Source: Hyphomicrobiaceae bacterium (GTDB lineage Bacteria > Pseudomonadota > Alphaproteobacteria > Rhizobiales > Hyphomicrobiaceae). Taken from it: a stretch of 14,800 bases of DNA. The translations under genes were made by a program, and so were the position numbers. Location of the stretch: the NCBI GenBank assembly GCA_017353825.1, contig JAFMSC010000049.1, positions 1-14,800 on the forward strand, in the 5' to 3' direction. The notes under the pieces were generated by a model that worked only from the letters and a program-made list of their open reading frames with translations, did no database searches and had not been told where the DNA came from. Positions 1-7,231 of this stretch are shown piece after piece. Position 1 is the first letter of the stretch; every line of letters starts with the position of its first letter.

Positions 1-59
1 TGAGCCTGGTGTTCGTCGCCTTGGTCGGCCTGTTGCTCGTGGTGTCGGCATGGACGTGA
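1..59 (+). CDS. hyfB: C-terminal end of a HyfB-like proton-channel subunit (partial)
   Basis: Only the last 18 codons and the TGA at 57-59 lie in the window. They encode a hydrophobic tail (SLVFVALVGLLLVVSAWT) that fits the final membrane helix of an antiporter-like subunit. The stop overlaps the hyfC start at 50 by 10 bp, so this is the upstream gene of the same operon. The identity as HyfB rests on position: in Hyf-like clusters the large NuoL/M/N-type subunit normally precedes HyfC. The sequence itself shows only a hydrophobic C-terminus. Confidence 0.55.
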   Translation, partial: SLVFVALVGLLLVVSAWT

Positions 60-1015
60 TCCTCGACGGCATCGTCGGCCTTTCGCTGCAAGGCGTGCAG
101 ATGGTCTTGGTGCTGGCGTTGGCACCGCTGCTGCTCGGCTTCACGCGCACCGCGAAGGCGCGGATGCTGCGCCGGCGCGGACCCTCTCTCGTCCAGCCCT
201 ACCGCGACCTGCTGAAGCTGATCCGCAAGGAGGTGGTGCTGGCCGAGAACGCCTCCTGGCTGTTCCGCGCTGCCCCTTACATGATCTTCGCCGGTACCTG
301 GGTCGCCGCCGCGCTGGTGCCGACCTTCGCCACCGGCCTCCCCTTCGGCTGGCTGGGCGACCTCATCGCCATCATCGCGTTGGTCGGCTCTGCACGTTTC
401 TTTCTGGCGCTCGCCGGCATGGACGTCGGCACAAGCTTCGGCGGCATCGGCTCAAGCCGCGAAATGCTGTTCGCCTCGCTGGCCGAGCCGGCGATGATCA
501 TGATCGTGTTCACCGTGGCGCTCACGGCCGGCTCGACGCAGCTCTCCTCCATTGCCGCCCACGTGCAGGACCACGCCAGCTTGCGCGTCTCGCTCGGCAT
601 GGCGCTGTTCGCCTTGATCATCGTCGCCGTGGCCGAGAACGCTCGCATCCCCGTCGATAATCCGGCCACACACCTGGAACTGACCATGGTGCACGAGGCC
701 ATGGTGCTCGAGTACTCCGGCCGCCACCTCGCCATGATCGAGCTGGCGGCGGCCGTGAAGCTCCTGCTCTACGTGTCGCTCATTGCCTGCATCTTCTTCC
801 CCTGGGGCATGGCGCTGGCCGGCAGCGGCGCGCCTGCCTACGCAACCGGCATCGCGGCCTATCTGGGCAAGGTCCTGGCCGGCGGCTTCCTGCTCGTGCT
901 GTTTGAGACCTCCATTGCCAAGATGCGCGTGTTCCGCGTGCCCCAGTTCCTGGGCGCGGCGCTGATGCTGGGCCTGCTCGGCACGCTGCTCCTATTCGTG
1001 TCGCGGAGCTTCTGA
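50..1015 (+). CDS. hyfC: HyfC / NuoH-like membrane subunit of a hydrogenase-related complex
   Basis: A 321-residue integral membrane protein, close to the usual length of HyfC/HycD (about 310). This subunit anchors the soluble arm to the membrane arm and is homologous to NuoH (ND1) of complex I. Family marks are the cytoplasmic loop with PSLVQPYRDLLKLIRKE (about residues 45-61), the GTSFGGIGSSREM segment (about 127-139) and the acidic loop ENARIPVDNPATHLELTMVH (196-215) followed by EAMVLEYSG, which lines the quinone-like cavity and proton path in relatives. The ATG at 50 overlaps the end of the preceding gene, and hyfE begins 3 bp after the stop, so translation is probably coupled. E. coli Hyf also has HyfD, which is absent between hyfC and hyfE here. 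Confidence 0.9.
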   Translation: MDVILDGIVGLSLQGVQMVLVLALAPLLLGFTRTAKARMLRRRGPSLVQPYRDLLKLIRKEVVLAENASWLFRAAPYMIFAGTWVAAALVPTFATGLPFGWLGDLIAIIALVGSARFFLALAGMDVGTSFGGIGSSREMLFASLAEPAMIMIVFTVALTAGSTQLSSIAAHVQDHASLRVSLGMALFALIIVAVAENARIPVDNPATHLELTMVHEAMVLEYSGRHLAMIELAAAVKLLLYVSLIACIFFPWGMALAGSGAPAYATGIAAYLGKVLAGGFLLVLFETSIAKMRVFRVPQFLGAALMLGLLGTLLLFVSRSF

Positions 1016-1018
1016 GAG

Positions 1019-1684
1019 ATGCGCGGGCAAGACTTCGACGTAGCGCACATGCTGGCCGGCGGGCTGGTGCTGGTGAGCTTCCTGCTGCTCTACCAGGACC
1101 GCATGTTCGCGCTTCTCAACGTGTTCGCCCTGCACGCGGTCGTTCTATCTGCCTCGGTGGCATGGCAGGCCTATATCCAGGAGGCGGAGCATCTCTATGT
1201 GCCGGCGGCGATCGCCCTATTGCTTAAAGCCGTTATCATCCCGGTGGCTCTGCGCCGCATCGTCATCAAGCTCGGCATCCATCGCACCATCGAGCAGGTC
1301 GCCGGCGTCGGGCCCACCATGCTCGCCGGCATGGGGCTCGTCGGCTTGTCGATGGTGGTCATGCTCAAGGCCACCTCCCCGTCGGTCGATGCGCTGGCGC
1401 GGGAGGACCTGGCATTTGCCCTCTCGGTGGTGCTGCTCGGGCTGCTCATGATGGTGATGCGGCGCAACGCCGTGAGCCAGATCGTCGGCTTCATGTCGCT
1501 GGAGAACGGCCTGATCCTCGCCGCCACCGGTGCCAAGGGCATGCCACTGGTGGTGGAGATCAGCATCGCCTTCTCGATCCTGGTCGCCTTCATCGTCATC
1601 GGCGTGTTCCTGTTCCGCATCCGCGAGCGGTTCGATAGCGTCGACGTCCAGGCGCTCGACGCGTTTCGGGGAGAGCGCCGATGA
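1019..1684 (+). CDS. hyfE: HyfE / NuoK-like membrane subunit
   Basis: A 221-residue hydrophobic protein, close to E. coli HyfE (about 216). It has several predicted membrane helices. The second half resembles NuoK and keeps the buried acidic residues expected of that fold: E162 in SLENGL and E180 in VVEIS, both in helices. NuoK-type subunits form one of the proton half-channels near the interface of membrane and soluble arms. The ATG lies 3 bp after the hyfC stop with GGAG upstream at about 1005-1008. The end overlaps the hyfF start as ATGA (1681-1684), a typical sign of translational coupling. Confidence 0.88.
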   Translation: MRGQDFDVAHMLAGGLVLVSFLLLYQDRMFALLNVFALHAVVLSASVAWQAYIQEAEHLYVPAAIALLLKAVIIPVALRRIVIKLGIHRTIEQVAGVGPTMLAGMGLVGLSMVVMLKATSPSVDALAREDLAFALSVVLLGLLMMVMRRNAVSQIVGFMSLENGLILAATGAKGMPLVVEISIAFSILVAFIVIGVFLFRIRERFDSVDVQALDAFRGERR

Positions 1685-3141
1685 GCCCTCTGCCCTTTGC
1701 TGTCGCGCTCGAACCAGTGACGGCGATTGTGGCCATCCCGCTCGCCTCGGCCGCGCTGCTGGCGCTGCTGCCGGGCTATTGGCTCGCCTCGCGCCTCAAC
1801 GTCCTGGCAGGGCTGGCGACGTTTCTGTGCGCGCTCTCTCTGCTGGCGCAACGGCCGCGGCCCACGGACTTGATCTTCATCGACGATCTCAACGTGGTGT
1901 TCGTGGTGCTTGGCACCTTCGTGGGGTTCACCACCAGCGCGTTCAGCGCCAGCTACATCGCCCACGAGCTTAAGATCGGGAGGCTGACCCCGCGCTACCT
2001 GCGCTTCTATCACGCCATGTACCAGACGCTGATGTTCGCCATGAACCTCGCGCTGGTGGCCAACAATATCGGCCTGATGTGGGTGGCGGTGGAGCTGGCC
2101 ACGCTCACCACCGTTGCCATGGTGGGCATCTACCGCACGCACGAGGCGCTGGAGGCGGCCTGGAAGTATTTCATCCTGGGCAGCGTCGGGATCGCGCTCG
2201 CGCTGTTTGGCACCATCCTCGTCTACATGGCGTCGCGGCCCGTCGTGGGCGAGGGCCATGACGCCATGGTGTGGACAACGCTGATTGCCAAGGCCGCCGG
2301 CTTCAGCCCGGAGCTGCTCAATGTCGCGTTCATCTTCCTGATGTTGGGCTACGGCACCAAGGTGGGCCTGGCGCCGCTGCACGCCTGGCTTCCCGACGCC
2401 CACGCCGAAGGCCCCACGCCGATCTCGGCCGTGCTCTCGGGGCTCCTGCTCAACGTGGCGCTCTACGCCGTGCTGCGCTTCAAGATGCTGCTGGCGGCCA
2501 ACCATACGGCTATCGCACCTGGCCCGTTGATGGTGACCATGGGTCTCGTGTCCGTCGTGTTTGCGGCGTTCATGCTGTACCGCAGGCGCGACATCAAGCG
2601 CTTCTTTGCTTATTCCTCCGTCGAGCACATGGGCATCATCACCTTCGCGTTCGGGATGGGCGGGGGGCTCGCCAACTTCGCCGGGCTATTGCACATGACC
2701 ATGCACTCGCTCACCAAGTCGGCGATTTTCTTTGCCGTCGGTCACATCGCCCAGACCAAGGGCACGCAGCGCCTCGCCGAGATCCGGGGCCTTACGGAAA
2801 GCCGCCCGGCGCTGGGTTGGGGGCTGGTGCTGGGCGTGGTGGCCATCGCCGGTTTGCCACCGCTGGGGATCTTCATGAGCGAGTTTCTGATCGTGAGCTC
2901 CACCTTTGCGCGCGCACCCCTACTCGCCATCGTTTTGGTGCTGGGCCTGTTGGTGGCGCTCGGTGCCCTGATGCTGCGCCTCAGCGAGGTGGCGTTCGGC
3001 CCGCCCACGGGAGCCACCGAGCCGATCACGGCCTCCTTTGTGCCGCTCTACACCCACCTCGCGCTGGTGCTGGCAGCCGGCATCTACCTGCCCGGGTCGC
3101 TGGTGGCCTGGTTCCGCGCGGTTGCGCAGCTGCTTGGATGA
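1681..3141 (+). CDS. hyfF: HyfF, proton-conducting antiporter-like subunit (NuoL/M/N family)
   Basis: A 486-residue polytopic protein of the proton-conducting transporter family; E. coli HyfF is about 526. The residues that form the proton channel in NuoL/M/N relatives are all visible: E138 in the fifth-helix motif MWVAVELATLTT, K227 in YGTKVGLAPLHAWLPDAH, H234 and H241 in the same motif, K346 in HSLTKSAIFF, and an acidic E401 in GIFMSEF at the site of the distal channel residue. The subunit therefore looks competent to move protons. A GGGGAG ribosome-binding site at about 1668-1673 precedes the ATG, which overlaps hyfE by 4 bp. The stop overlaps the first possible hyfG start by 3 bp. Confidence 0.92.
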   Translation: MSPLPFAVALEPVTAIVAIPLASAALLALLPGYWLASRLNVLAGLATFLCALSLLAQRPRPTDLIFIDDLNVVFVVLGTFVGFTTSAFSASYIAHELKIGRLTPRYLRFYHAMYQTLMFAMNLALVANNIGLMWVAVELATLTTVAMVGIYRTHEALEAAWKYFILGSVGIALALFGTILVYMASRPVVGEGHDAMVWTTLIAKAAGFSPELLNVAFIFLMLGYGTKVGLAPLHAWLPDAHAEGPTPISAVLSGLLLNVALYAVLRFKMLLAANHTAIAPGPLMVTMGLVSVVFAAFMLYRRRDIKRFFAYSSVEHMGIITFAFGMGGGLANFAGLLHMTMHSLTKSAIFFAVGHIAQTKGTQRLAEIRGLTESRPALGWGLVLGVVAIAGLPPLGIFMSEFLIVSSTFARAPLLAIVLVLGLLVALGALMLRLSEVAFGPPTGATEPITASFVPLYTHLALVLAAGIYLPGSLVAWFRAVAQLLG

Positions 3142-4667
3142 GGCCGATCATGGCGTGGCTCAAAGAGACGCTGCGGCAGGGCCGGCCCGCGAACGTCGCG
3201 GGTGCGCGCTCGCGCGTCATTGTCGATGAGGCGCCCTGGATCGCGGCCGGAGAGCGCCTGGCGGCGGGAGAGGGTAGCCTGCTCTCGCTGTGGGGCGACA
3301 CCGATACGGTCAACCTCGCCGCCCTGGAGGACGAGAGCGTCGGGGTACTCACCCTCGCATGCCCTACGGGGCGGTTCCCGTCCATCGGCAGGCTCCATGC
3401 GCCGGCCATCCGGTTGGAGCGCACCATCCGCGATCTCTGCGGCCTTGAGCCCTTCCCCGCGACGGACACGCGCGGCTGGCTCGACCACGGCCGCTGGGGT
3501 GTGCGCCAGCCCCTGGGCCGCCGCGACCCCGCCACTGCCACCGGCGACGCCTACGCGTTCCGACTGGCCGAGGGCCCGCCCATGCACCAGATCCCCGTAG
3601 GTCCCGTGCATGCCGGCATCATCGAGCCCGGCCACTTTCGCTTCACCGCCAACGGTGAGACGGTGGTGCGGCTCGAGGAGCGCCTGGGCTACGTGCACAA
3701 GGGCGTCGACCGCCTGATGGCCGGTGCCAGCATCGATGAGGCGGCGAAGCTCGCCGGCCGCCTCAGCGGTGACAGCACGGTGGCCTACGCCATCGCCTTC
3801 GCCCAGGCCGTCGAGGCCGCGCTTGGCCTCGCGCCGCCACCGCGCGCGGTGTGGCTGCGCGCGCTCATGGCCGAGCTGGAGCGCATCGCCAACCACATGG
3901 GTGACATCGGCGCCATCTGCAACGACGCCTCGTTCTCGCTGATGCACGCCCACTGCGGCATCCTGCGCGAGGAAGTGCTGCGCGCCTCCCAGGTGTGCTT
4001 CGGCCACCGCCTGATGATGGATTGCGTCGTGCCCGGCGGCGTGGCCGTCGATCTCGCCAAGCGCGGCAGGACCGCCCTGCGCCGGCTCACCACCACCATC
4101 AAGCGCCGCTTCCCAGAACTGGTCGAGCTCTACGACAGCACCGCCTCGCTGCAGAACCGTACCGTCACCACGGGTAGGCTCAGCGCCGAGCTGGCGCAGC
4201 AGTACGGCGCCGGCGGCTTTGTCGGGCGCGCCTCGGGGCGGGCCTTCGATGCCCGCAAGCTGCCGGGGTACCCGCCCTATCGTGAGCTCCGCTTCGACAT
4301 GGCCGTGCGCGATGAGGGCGATGTCGATGCGCGCGTGTGGGTGCGCATCGCGGAGGTCTACCAGTCGGTTGGGCTGATCGAGCAGATCCTGGAAGGCCTT
4401 CACGGCGGCGGGCTTAGCGCAAGCCTAAGCCGGCAATCCGCGGCGGCCGACGGCCGCGAGGGGTTGGCGCTGGTGGAAGGCTTCCGCGGCGACGTGCTGG
4501 CCTGGGTGCGCGTCGCTCCCGACGGCACGGTTGCGCGATGCCACCTACGCGACCCGTCCTGGTTCCAGTGGCCGCTCCTGGAGGCTGCCATCGAGGGCAA
4601 CATCGTCGCCGATTTCCCCCTCTGCAACAAATCGTTCAACTGCTCCTACTCGGGGCACGACCTTTAG
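3138..4667 (+). CDS. hyfG: HyfG-like large subunit (NuoC-NuoD fusion) lacking all NiFe-binding cysteines
   Basis: A 509-residue protein (505 if the ATG at 3150, which has GAGG 6 nt upstream, is used). Residues 1 to about 145 correspond to a divergent NuoC-like domain; about 150-509 is the hydrogenase large-subunit/NuoD fold, beginning QIPVGPVHAGIIEPGHF. True group 4 hydrogenases bind Ni-Fe through an N-terminal CGxC and a C-terminal DPCxxC. Here the first is SGDS (residues 210-213 in GRLSGDSTVAY) and the second is DPSWFQ (472-477), so all four cysteines are replaced. The C-terminus ends in SFNCSYSGHDL. Other conserved parts of the fold remain (LAELERIANHMGDIGA-like helix, about 243-259), so it is not a decayed gene. 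It should belong to the energy-converting hydrogenase-related (Ehr) class. The hyfF stop overlaps its start. Confidence 0.88.
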   Translation: MRPIMAWLKETLRQGRPANVAGARSRVIVDEAPWIAAGERLAAGEGSLLSLWGDTDTVNLAALEDESVGVLTLACPTGRFPSIGRLHAPAIRLERTIRDLCGLEPFPATDTRGWLDHGRWGVRQPLGRRDPATATGDAYAFRLAEGPPMHQIPVGPVHAGIIEPGHFRFTANGETVVRLEERLGYVHKGVDRLMAGASIDEAAKLAGRLSGDSTVAYAIAFAQAVEAALGLAPPPRAVWLRALMAELERIANHMGDIGAICNDASFSLMHAHCGILREEVLRASQVCFGHRLMMDCVVPGGVAVDLAKRGRTALRRLTTTIKRRFPELVELYDSTASLQNRTVTTGRLSAELAQQYGAGGFVGRASGRAFDARKLPGYPPYRELRFDMAVRDEGDVDARVWVRIAEVYQSVGLIEQILEGLHGGGLSASLSRQSAAADGREGLALVEGFRGDVLAWVRVAPDGTVARCHLRDPSWFQWPLLEAAIEGNIVADFPLCNKSFNCSYSGHDL

Positions 4668-4766
4668 GCTTGGGTCGACCCCGTCGAAAGGCGGGGCGAG
4701 ACCGAGCACATCAATGTTGGGTCTCAGCTCGGCTTGAGCCGGCCCAGCGACTACCGAGGTACGCCT
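4668..4766 (+). other. Inverted-repeat-rich spacer between hyfG and hyfI
   Basis: This 99-bp gap is the only long one in the operon. It holds a perfect palindrome GGGTCGACCC (4672-4681), a stem CCCCG/CGGGG (4679-4683 with 4692-4696), and two mutually exclusive pairings: GAGACC (4698-4703) with GGTCTC (4720-4725), or CCGAGC (4702-4707) with GCTCGG (4727-4732). A further CGGCT/AGCCG pair lies at 4730-4741. No run of T follows any stem, so a simple intrinsic terminator is not evident. It could be an mRNA processing or stability element, or an operator. Function is not known. Confidence 0.4.
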
Positions 4767-5300
4767 ATGCGCAAGTTGCTGTTCCAAAGCCTGCTCCTGC
4801 AGCTCCCCCTCACCGAGCGGGCGCCCACGCCCGAGGAAGCGCAGCTCGCAGAACTGGCGCAGAACGTCGGTTCGGCGGCGCTGAGCCGTCTTGGCCGAAG
4901 CCTGTCCATACGCGAGGTGGACGCGGGTTCGTGCAACGGCTGCGAGCTGGAGATCCACGCCCTCAGCAACGCCTTCTATGACGTGGAGCGGTTCGGCCTG
5001 CGCTTCGTCGCCTCTCCGCGCCACGCCGACGTGCTGCTGGTGACCGGCCCCGTGGCCAAGAACATGCGCGAGGCGCTGGAGCGGACCTACGCAGCCACGC
5101 CCGACCCCAAGTGGGTGGTGGCCGCGGGCGACTGCGCCGCCAATTGCGGCGTGTTCGCCGGCAGCTATGCGTGCGTCGGCCCGGTCTCGTCGGTGATCCC
5201 GGTCGATCTAGAAATTGTTGGCTGTCCGCCAAGCCCCACGGACTTGCTCAAGGGGCTCATCGCCCTTCTTGCGCCTTCGAGTTTGAGAAAGTTGAGTTAG
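4767..5300 (+). CDS. hyfI: HyfI / NuoB-like iron-sulfur subunit
   Basis: A 177-residue protein homologous to the small subunit of group 4 hydrogenases and to NuoB, which carries the terminal [4Fe-4S] cluster next to the active or quinone site. The expected ligands are present: C56 and C59 in GSCNGCELE, C123 in GDCAANCG, and C153 in GCPPSP; C127 and C136 are extra. The CxxC spacing is the hydrogenase form rather than the CC of NuoB. I chose the ATG at 4767 because GAGGT (4756-4760) lies at good distance; a TTG at 4734 would add 11 residues. No HyfH-type 8Fe ferredoxin gene lies beside it, so how electrons reach this cluster is unclear. It is the last gene of the operon and faces the GntR gene tail to tail. 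Confidence 0.9.
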   Translation: MRKLLFQSLLLQLPLTERAPTPEEAQLAELAQNVGSAALSRLGRSLSIREVDAGSCNGCELEIHALSNAFYDVERFGLRFVASPRHADVLLVTGPVAKNMREALERTYAATPDPKWVVAAGDCAANCGVFAGSYACVGPVSSVIPVDLEIVGCPPSPTDLLKGLIALLAPSSLRKLS

Positions 5301-5302
5301 AG

Positions 5303-5315
5303 GCCCGTGTCGGGC
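5303..5315 (+). terminator. Small hairpin after the hyfI stop, weak terminator candidate
   Basis: GCCCG-TGT-CGGGC forms a 5-bp GC stem with a 3-nt loop starting 3 nt after the hyfI stop codon. There is no T-tract. A longer pairing, GGGCGTCGG (5312-5320) with CCGACGCCC (5371-5379), overlaps it and has a 50-nt loop. Either could end transcription between the convergent genes, but neither is a canonical intrinsic terminator. Confidence 0.25.
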
Positions 5316-5396
5316 GTCGGCAGCCGGGAAATAGAATGGGCGCGGGCCCTTCTGTCGCGGCGAGCGAACCCCGACGCCCTCTGACGATTGCCGATG

Positions 5397-5455
5397 CCCA
5401 GTCAGCGGCCCAGTCGTTGCCCAGTCGGTTGCCCAGTCGGCTGCCCAGTCAGCTC
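5397..5455. repeat. Tandem repeat of about 12 bp across the GntR stop codon
   Basis: Five consecutive units on the + strand start at 5397, 5409, 5420, 5432 and 5444, each beginning CCCAGTC (for example CCCAGTCGGTTG). The second unit is 11 bp, the others 12. The last unit contains the stop codon of the minus-strand GntR gene (5449-5451). Read in the GntR direction the units alternate between TGA and CGA at the stop position. The units are short, contiguous and without spacers, so this is not a CRISPR array. Confidence 0.85.
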
Positions 5456-6180
5456 ACCTCGGCGAGGTAATACTCCTCGCGCAGTTCGCAGGACAGTATG
5501 CGCCACTCGATGGGCGCATGATCGGTGGACGAGATCACGCGGTCCAGCCGCAACAGTGTGGTCCCCGGCTTAAGGGAGAGGATCGCCGCCGTCTCCTGCG
5601 GCGCCGCCACCGCGCGCAGCCTCTCGCTCGCCCTTGAGGCATGCACGCCGTGCCGCTGCGCCAGGACGGTGAGGCACCAGTCGCCTAGGTCCGCGGCGGC
5701 GAGCCCTGGCAGCCGGCTCAGGGCAAGGCAGGCGTCCTCTAGCCCGAACAGGCGGCCCGACGTGCTCAGGACCCGGCGCTTACGGGCCACCGGCTCGCCG
5801 GGGCCAAGCCGCAGCGCCTTCTGCTCGTTGGGTGTGGGCGCGCCACAACTGCTCTCAATGATCTTGGCCCGCAGAACGAGGCGGCTGCCGTCGGTTTGGC
5901 GCAGCCGGTCGAAGCGCGAGGATGCCTCCGGCGTGGTCTGGTCTACCACGAACGTGCCCCGCCCCTGGCGGCGCACCACCAGCCGGTCGGATTCGAGCTT
6001 CTCCAAGGCCTTGCGGACCGTTCCGGAGCTGACGCCGAGGTCGCGGGCCAGCTCCAGCTCGTTGGGCAGCGACGCGTTGGGTGCCCATACCCCGCTGGCA
6101 ATCTGCCGCGCCAGCAGCTCACACACCTGGAGATATAGCGGGTCGCGCAACAGCGCGCATGACTTGATCGGGACTGCCAT
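5449..6180 (-). CDS. GntR-family transcriptional regulator with UTRA domain (HutC type)
   Basis: A 243-residue cytoplasmic regulator, the normal size for HutC-type GntR proteins. The N-terminal winged helix-turn-helix (about residues 14-80) includes PLYLQVCELLARQIASG, LPNELELARDLGVSSGTVRK and the wing RLVVRRQGRGTFV. The C-terminal UTRA ligand-binding domain (about 95-240) shows LGPGEPVARKRRV, a late LKPGTTLLRLDRV and the ending EYYLAEVS. UTRA domains bind small effectors such as sugars, amino acids or their derivatives; the effector here cannot be read from sequence. I chose ATG at 6180, with GGAG upstream on the minus strand; a TTG at 6186 would add two residues. It is convergent with the hyf operon and divergent from the response regulator, so its target could be either, or itself. 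Confidence 0.9.
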   Translation of the reverse strand: MAVPIKSCALLRDPLYLQVCELLARQIASGVWAPNASLPNELELARDLGVSSGTVRKALEKLESDRLVVRRQGRGTFVVDQTTPEASSRFDRLRQTDGSRLVLRAKIIESSCGAPTPNEQKALRLGPGEPVARKRRVLSTSGRLFGLEDACLALSRLPGLAAADLGDWCLTVLAQRHGVHASRASERLRAVAAPQETAAILSLKPGTTLLRLDRVISSTDHAPIEWRILSCELREEYYLAEVS

Positions 6181-6411
6181 CGACAAGGGGCTCCGCTCGG
6201 TACTGGATACAAAAAGCTTCGGAGGACGGCATTCGCGCGAGGCCGGAAAATAATGTATCTGCTGGCGATCAGTCCACTGGCAGTAGGAGAACTCCTAATT
6301 TGTGCTTCCACGTGCCTATTCGAACAAGGCCACCACGAGAGGCTTGCGGATCGACGGCGCACGCTGTTGTGATGGGCGCCGAGACCTGCGCCAATTCCGA
6401 AGCGACCGCGC
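6181..6411. promoter_or_regulatory. Divergent intergenic region between the GntR and response-regulator genes
   Basis: This 231-bp region must hold the promoters of both divergent genes. It is clearly richer in A+T than its neighbours around 6205-6310 (for example GATACAAAAAGCTT and GGAAAATAATGTATC). It contains the palindrome TAGGAG-AA-CTCCTA (6284-6297), which is a reasonable operator candidate. I cannot assign -35 and -10 boxes with confidence, and no small ORF is convincing. Confidence 0.4.
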
Positions 6412-7047
6412 ATGACCACGATCCTGATCGCCGACGACCATGACGTCGTGCGCCGCGGACTGCGGGCCATACTGGAGGCGCACGCCACGTGGCGCGTGGT
6501 GGCCGAAGCCAGCGACGGCAAGGGCGCGGTCGCCAGCGCGTTCCGCTGCAAGCCCGACGTGGCCATCATAGATTATGGGCTGCCACGCCTCAACGGCATC
6601 GAGGCGGCGCGGCAGATACGGCACCACCTGCCGGACACGGAGATCCTCATTTTCACAATGCACAACAGCGATGACATCCTACTGCATGCGCTCGAGGCTG
6701 GTGCGCGCGGATTCCTGCTGAAGTCGGATGCCGACGACTATGTCATCGCCGCGGTTAGGGCCTTGTCGCAACACAAGCCGTTCTTCACCGGCAAGGTCTC
6801 CGAGACGCTGATTTCCTCGTTCCTCGCGGCGGCTGGGACGCTGGGTACCCCGGTGCTGACCATGCGCGAGAACTCGGTCGTCCAGCTCATTGCGGAGGGC
6901 CGCACCAACAAGGAGGCCGCCGATCTCCTGGGCGTGAGCCCCAAGACCGTAGAAGCGGCCCGCACCAGCGCGCTGCGCAAGCTCAACCTCAAGACCACCG
7001 CCGACCTTATCCGCTACGCGGTACGCAACCGCCTGGTGGACGGCTGA
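6412..7047 (+). CDS. NarL/FixJ-family response regulator (REC-LuxR HTH)
   Basis: A 211-residue two-domain response regulator. The receiver domain (about residues 1-120) has the acidic pair D8-D9 in LIADDHDVVRRG, the phosphoacceptor D54 in VAIIDYGLP, T82 in ILIFTMH and K104 in FLLKSDADDY. The LuxR-type helix-turn-helix (about 149-205) reads LTMRENSVVQLIAEGRTNKE, then AADLLGVSPKTVEAARTSAL in the recognition region. The usual VETHR of this family is VEAAR here, which may alter DNA contacts. The ATG at 6412 has only a weak purine stretch upstream. It is followed after 184 bp by a sensor kinase gene on the same strand, its likely partner. Confidence 0.92.
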   Translation: MTTILIADDHDVVRRGLRAILEAHATWRVVAEASDGKGAVASAFRCKPDVAIIDYGLPRLNGIEAARQIRHHLPDTEILIFTMHNSDDILLHALEAGARGFLLKSDADDYVIAAVRALSQHKPFFTGKVSETLISSFLAAAGTLGTPVLTMRENSVVQLIAEGRTNKEAADLLGVSPKTVEAARTSALRKLNLKTTADLIRYAVRNRLVDG

Positions 7048-7063
7048 GCCCCAATGCCGCCCC

Positions 7064-7097
7064 GCTTTGCGTCTGCATACATGCTTTGCGTTTGCAT
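7064..7097 (+). promoter_or_regulatory. 15-bp direct repeat upstream of the histidine kinase gene
   Basis: GCTTTGCGTCTGCAT (7064-7078) recurs as GCTTTGCGTTTGCAT (7083-7097), 14 of 15 bases equal, with a 19-bp period. It lies just after the response-regulator stop and about 135 bp before the kinase start. NarL-type regulators often bind repeated half-sites, so this may be an autoregulatory site. No clear promoter boxes could be assigned. Confidence 0.4.
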
Positions 7098-7231
7098 GCA
7101 TTAAGGGCAAACTGTTGGATGTTCATCGGGCGTATTCTGTGTTGATATGGGGATTACACTGAACTTGCCGGGGGCGCCTTCGTGTCCCCTGCCCGTTGCG
7201 GCTGGGACGGCTCCATCGGGAGTATCGGGGG

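Noticed and set aside
1195..2628. Long minus-strand open frame opposite hyfE and hyfF (477 codons)
   Set aside because: It lies antisense to two well-recognised membrane proteins, its product is rich in His, Arg, Gln and Glu without any known domain, and such frames are common in GC-rich DNA.
2271..3137. In-frame extension upstream of hyfG, overlapping hyfF
   Set aside because: The extension is the shifted frame of the hyfF coding sequence with a low-complexity Arg/Ala/Gly-rich product; homology to NuoC/NuoD starts only after 3138.
3084..4403. Minus-strand open frame of 439 codons opposite hyfG
   Set aside because: It mirrors a conserved gene, has no recognisable domain and no ribosome-binding site; a composition artefact.
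50..5300. A functional energy-conserving [NiFe] hydrogenase
   Set aside because: All four Ni-Fe ligand cysteines of the large subunit are replaced, and no maturation genes (hyp) are in the window.
5303..5379. Strong intrinsic terminator between hyfI and the GntR gene
   Set aside because: Stems exist but none is followed by a T-run on either strand, and the longer stem has a 50-nt loop; kept only as a weak candidate.
5397..5455. CRISPR array
   Set aside because: The units are 11-12 bp and directly adjacent, with no unique spacers of 30-40 bp and no cas genes; the same holds for the repeats at 12974, 13439 and 13867.
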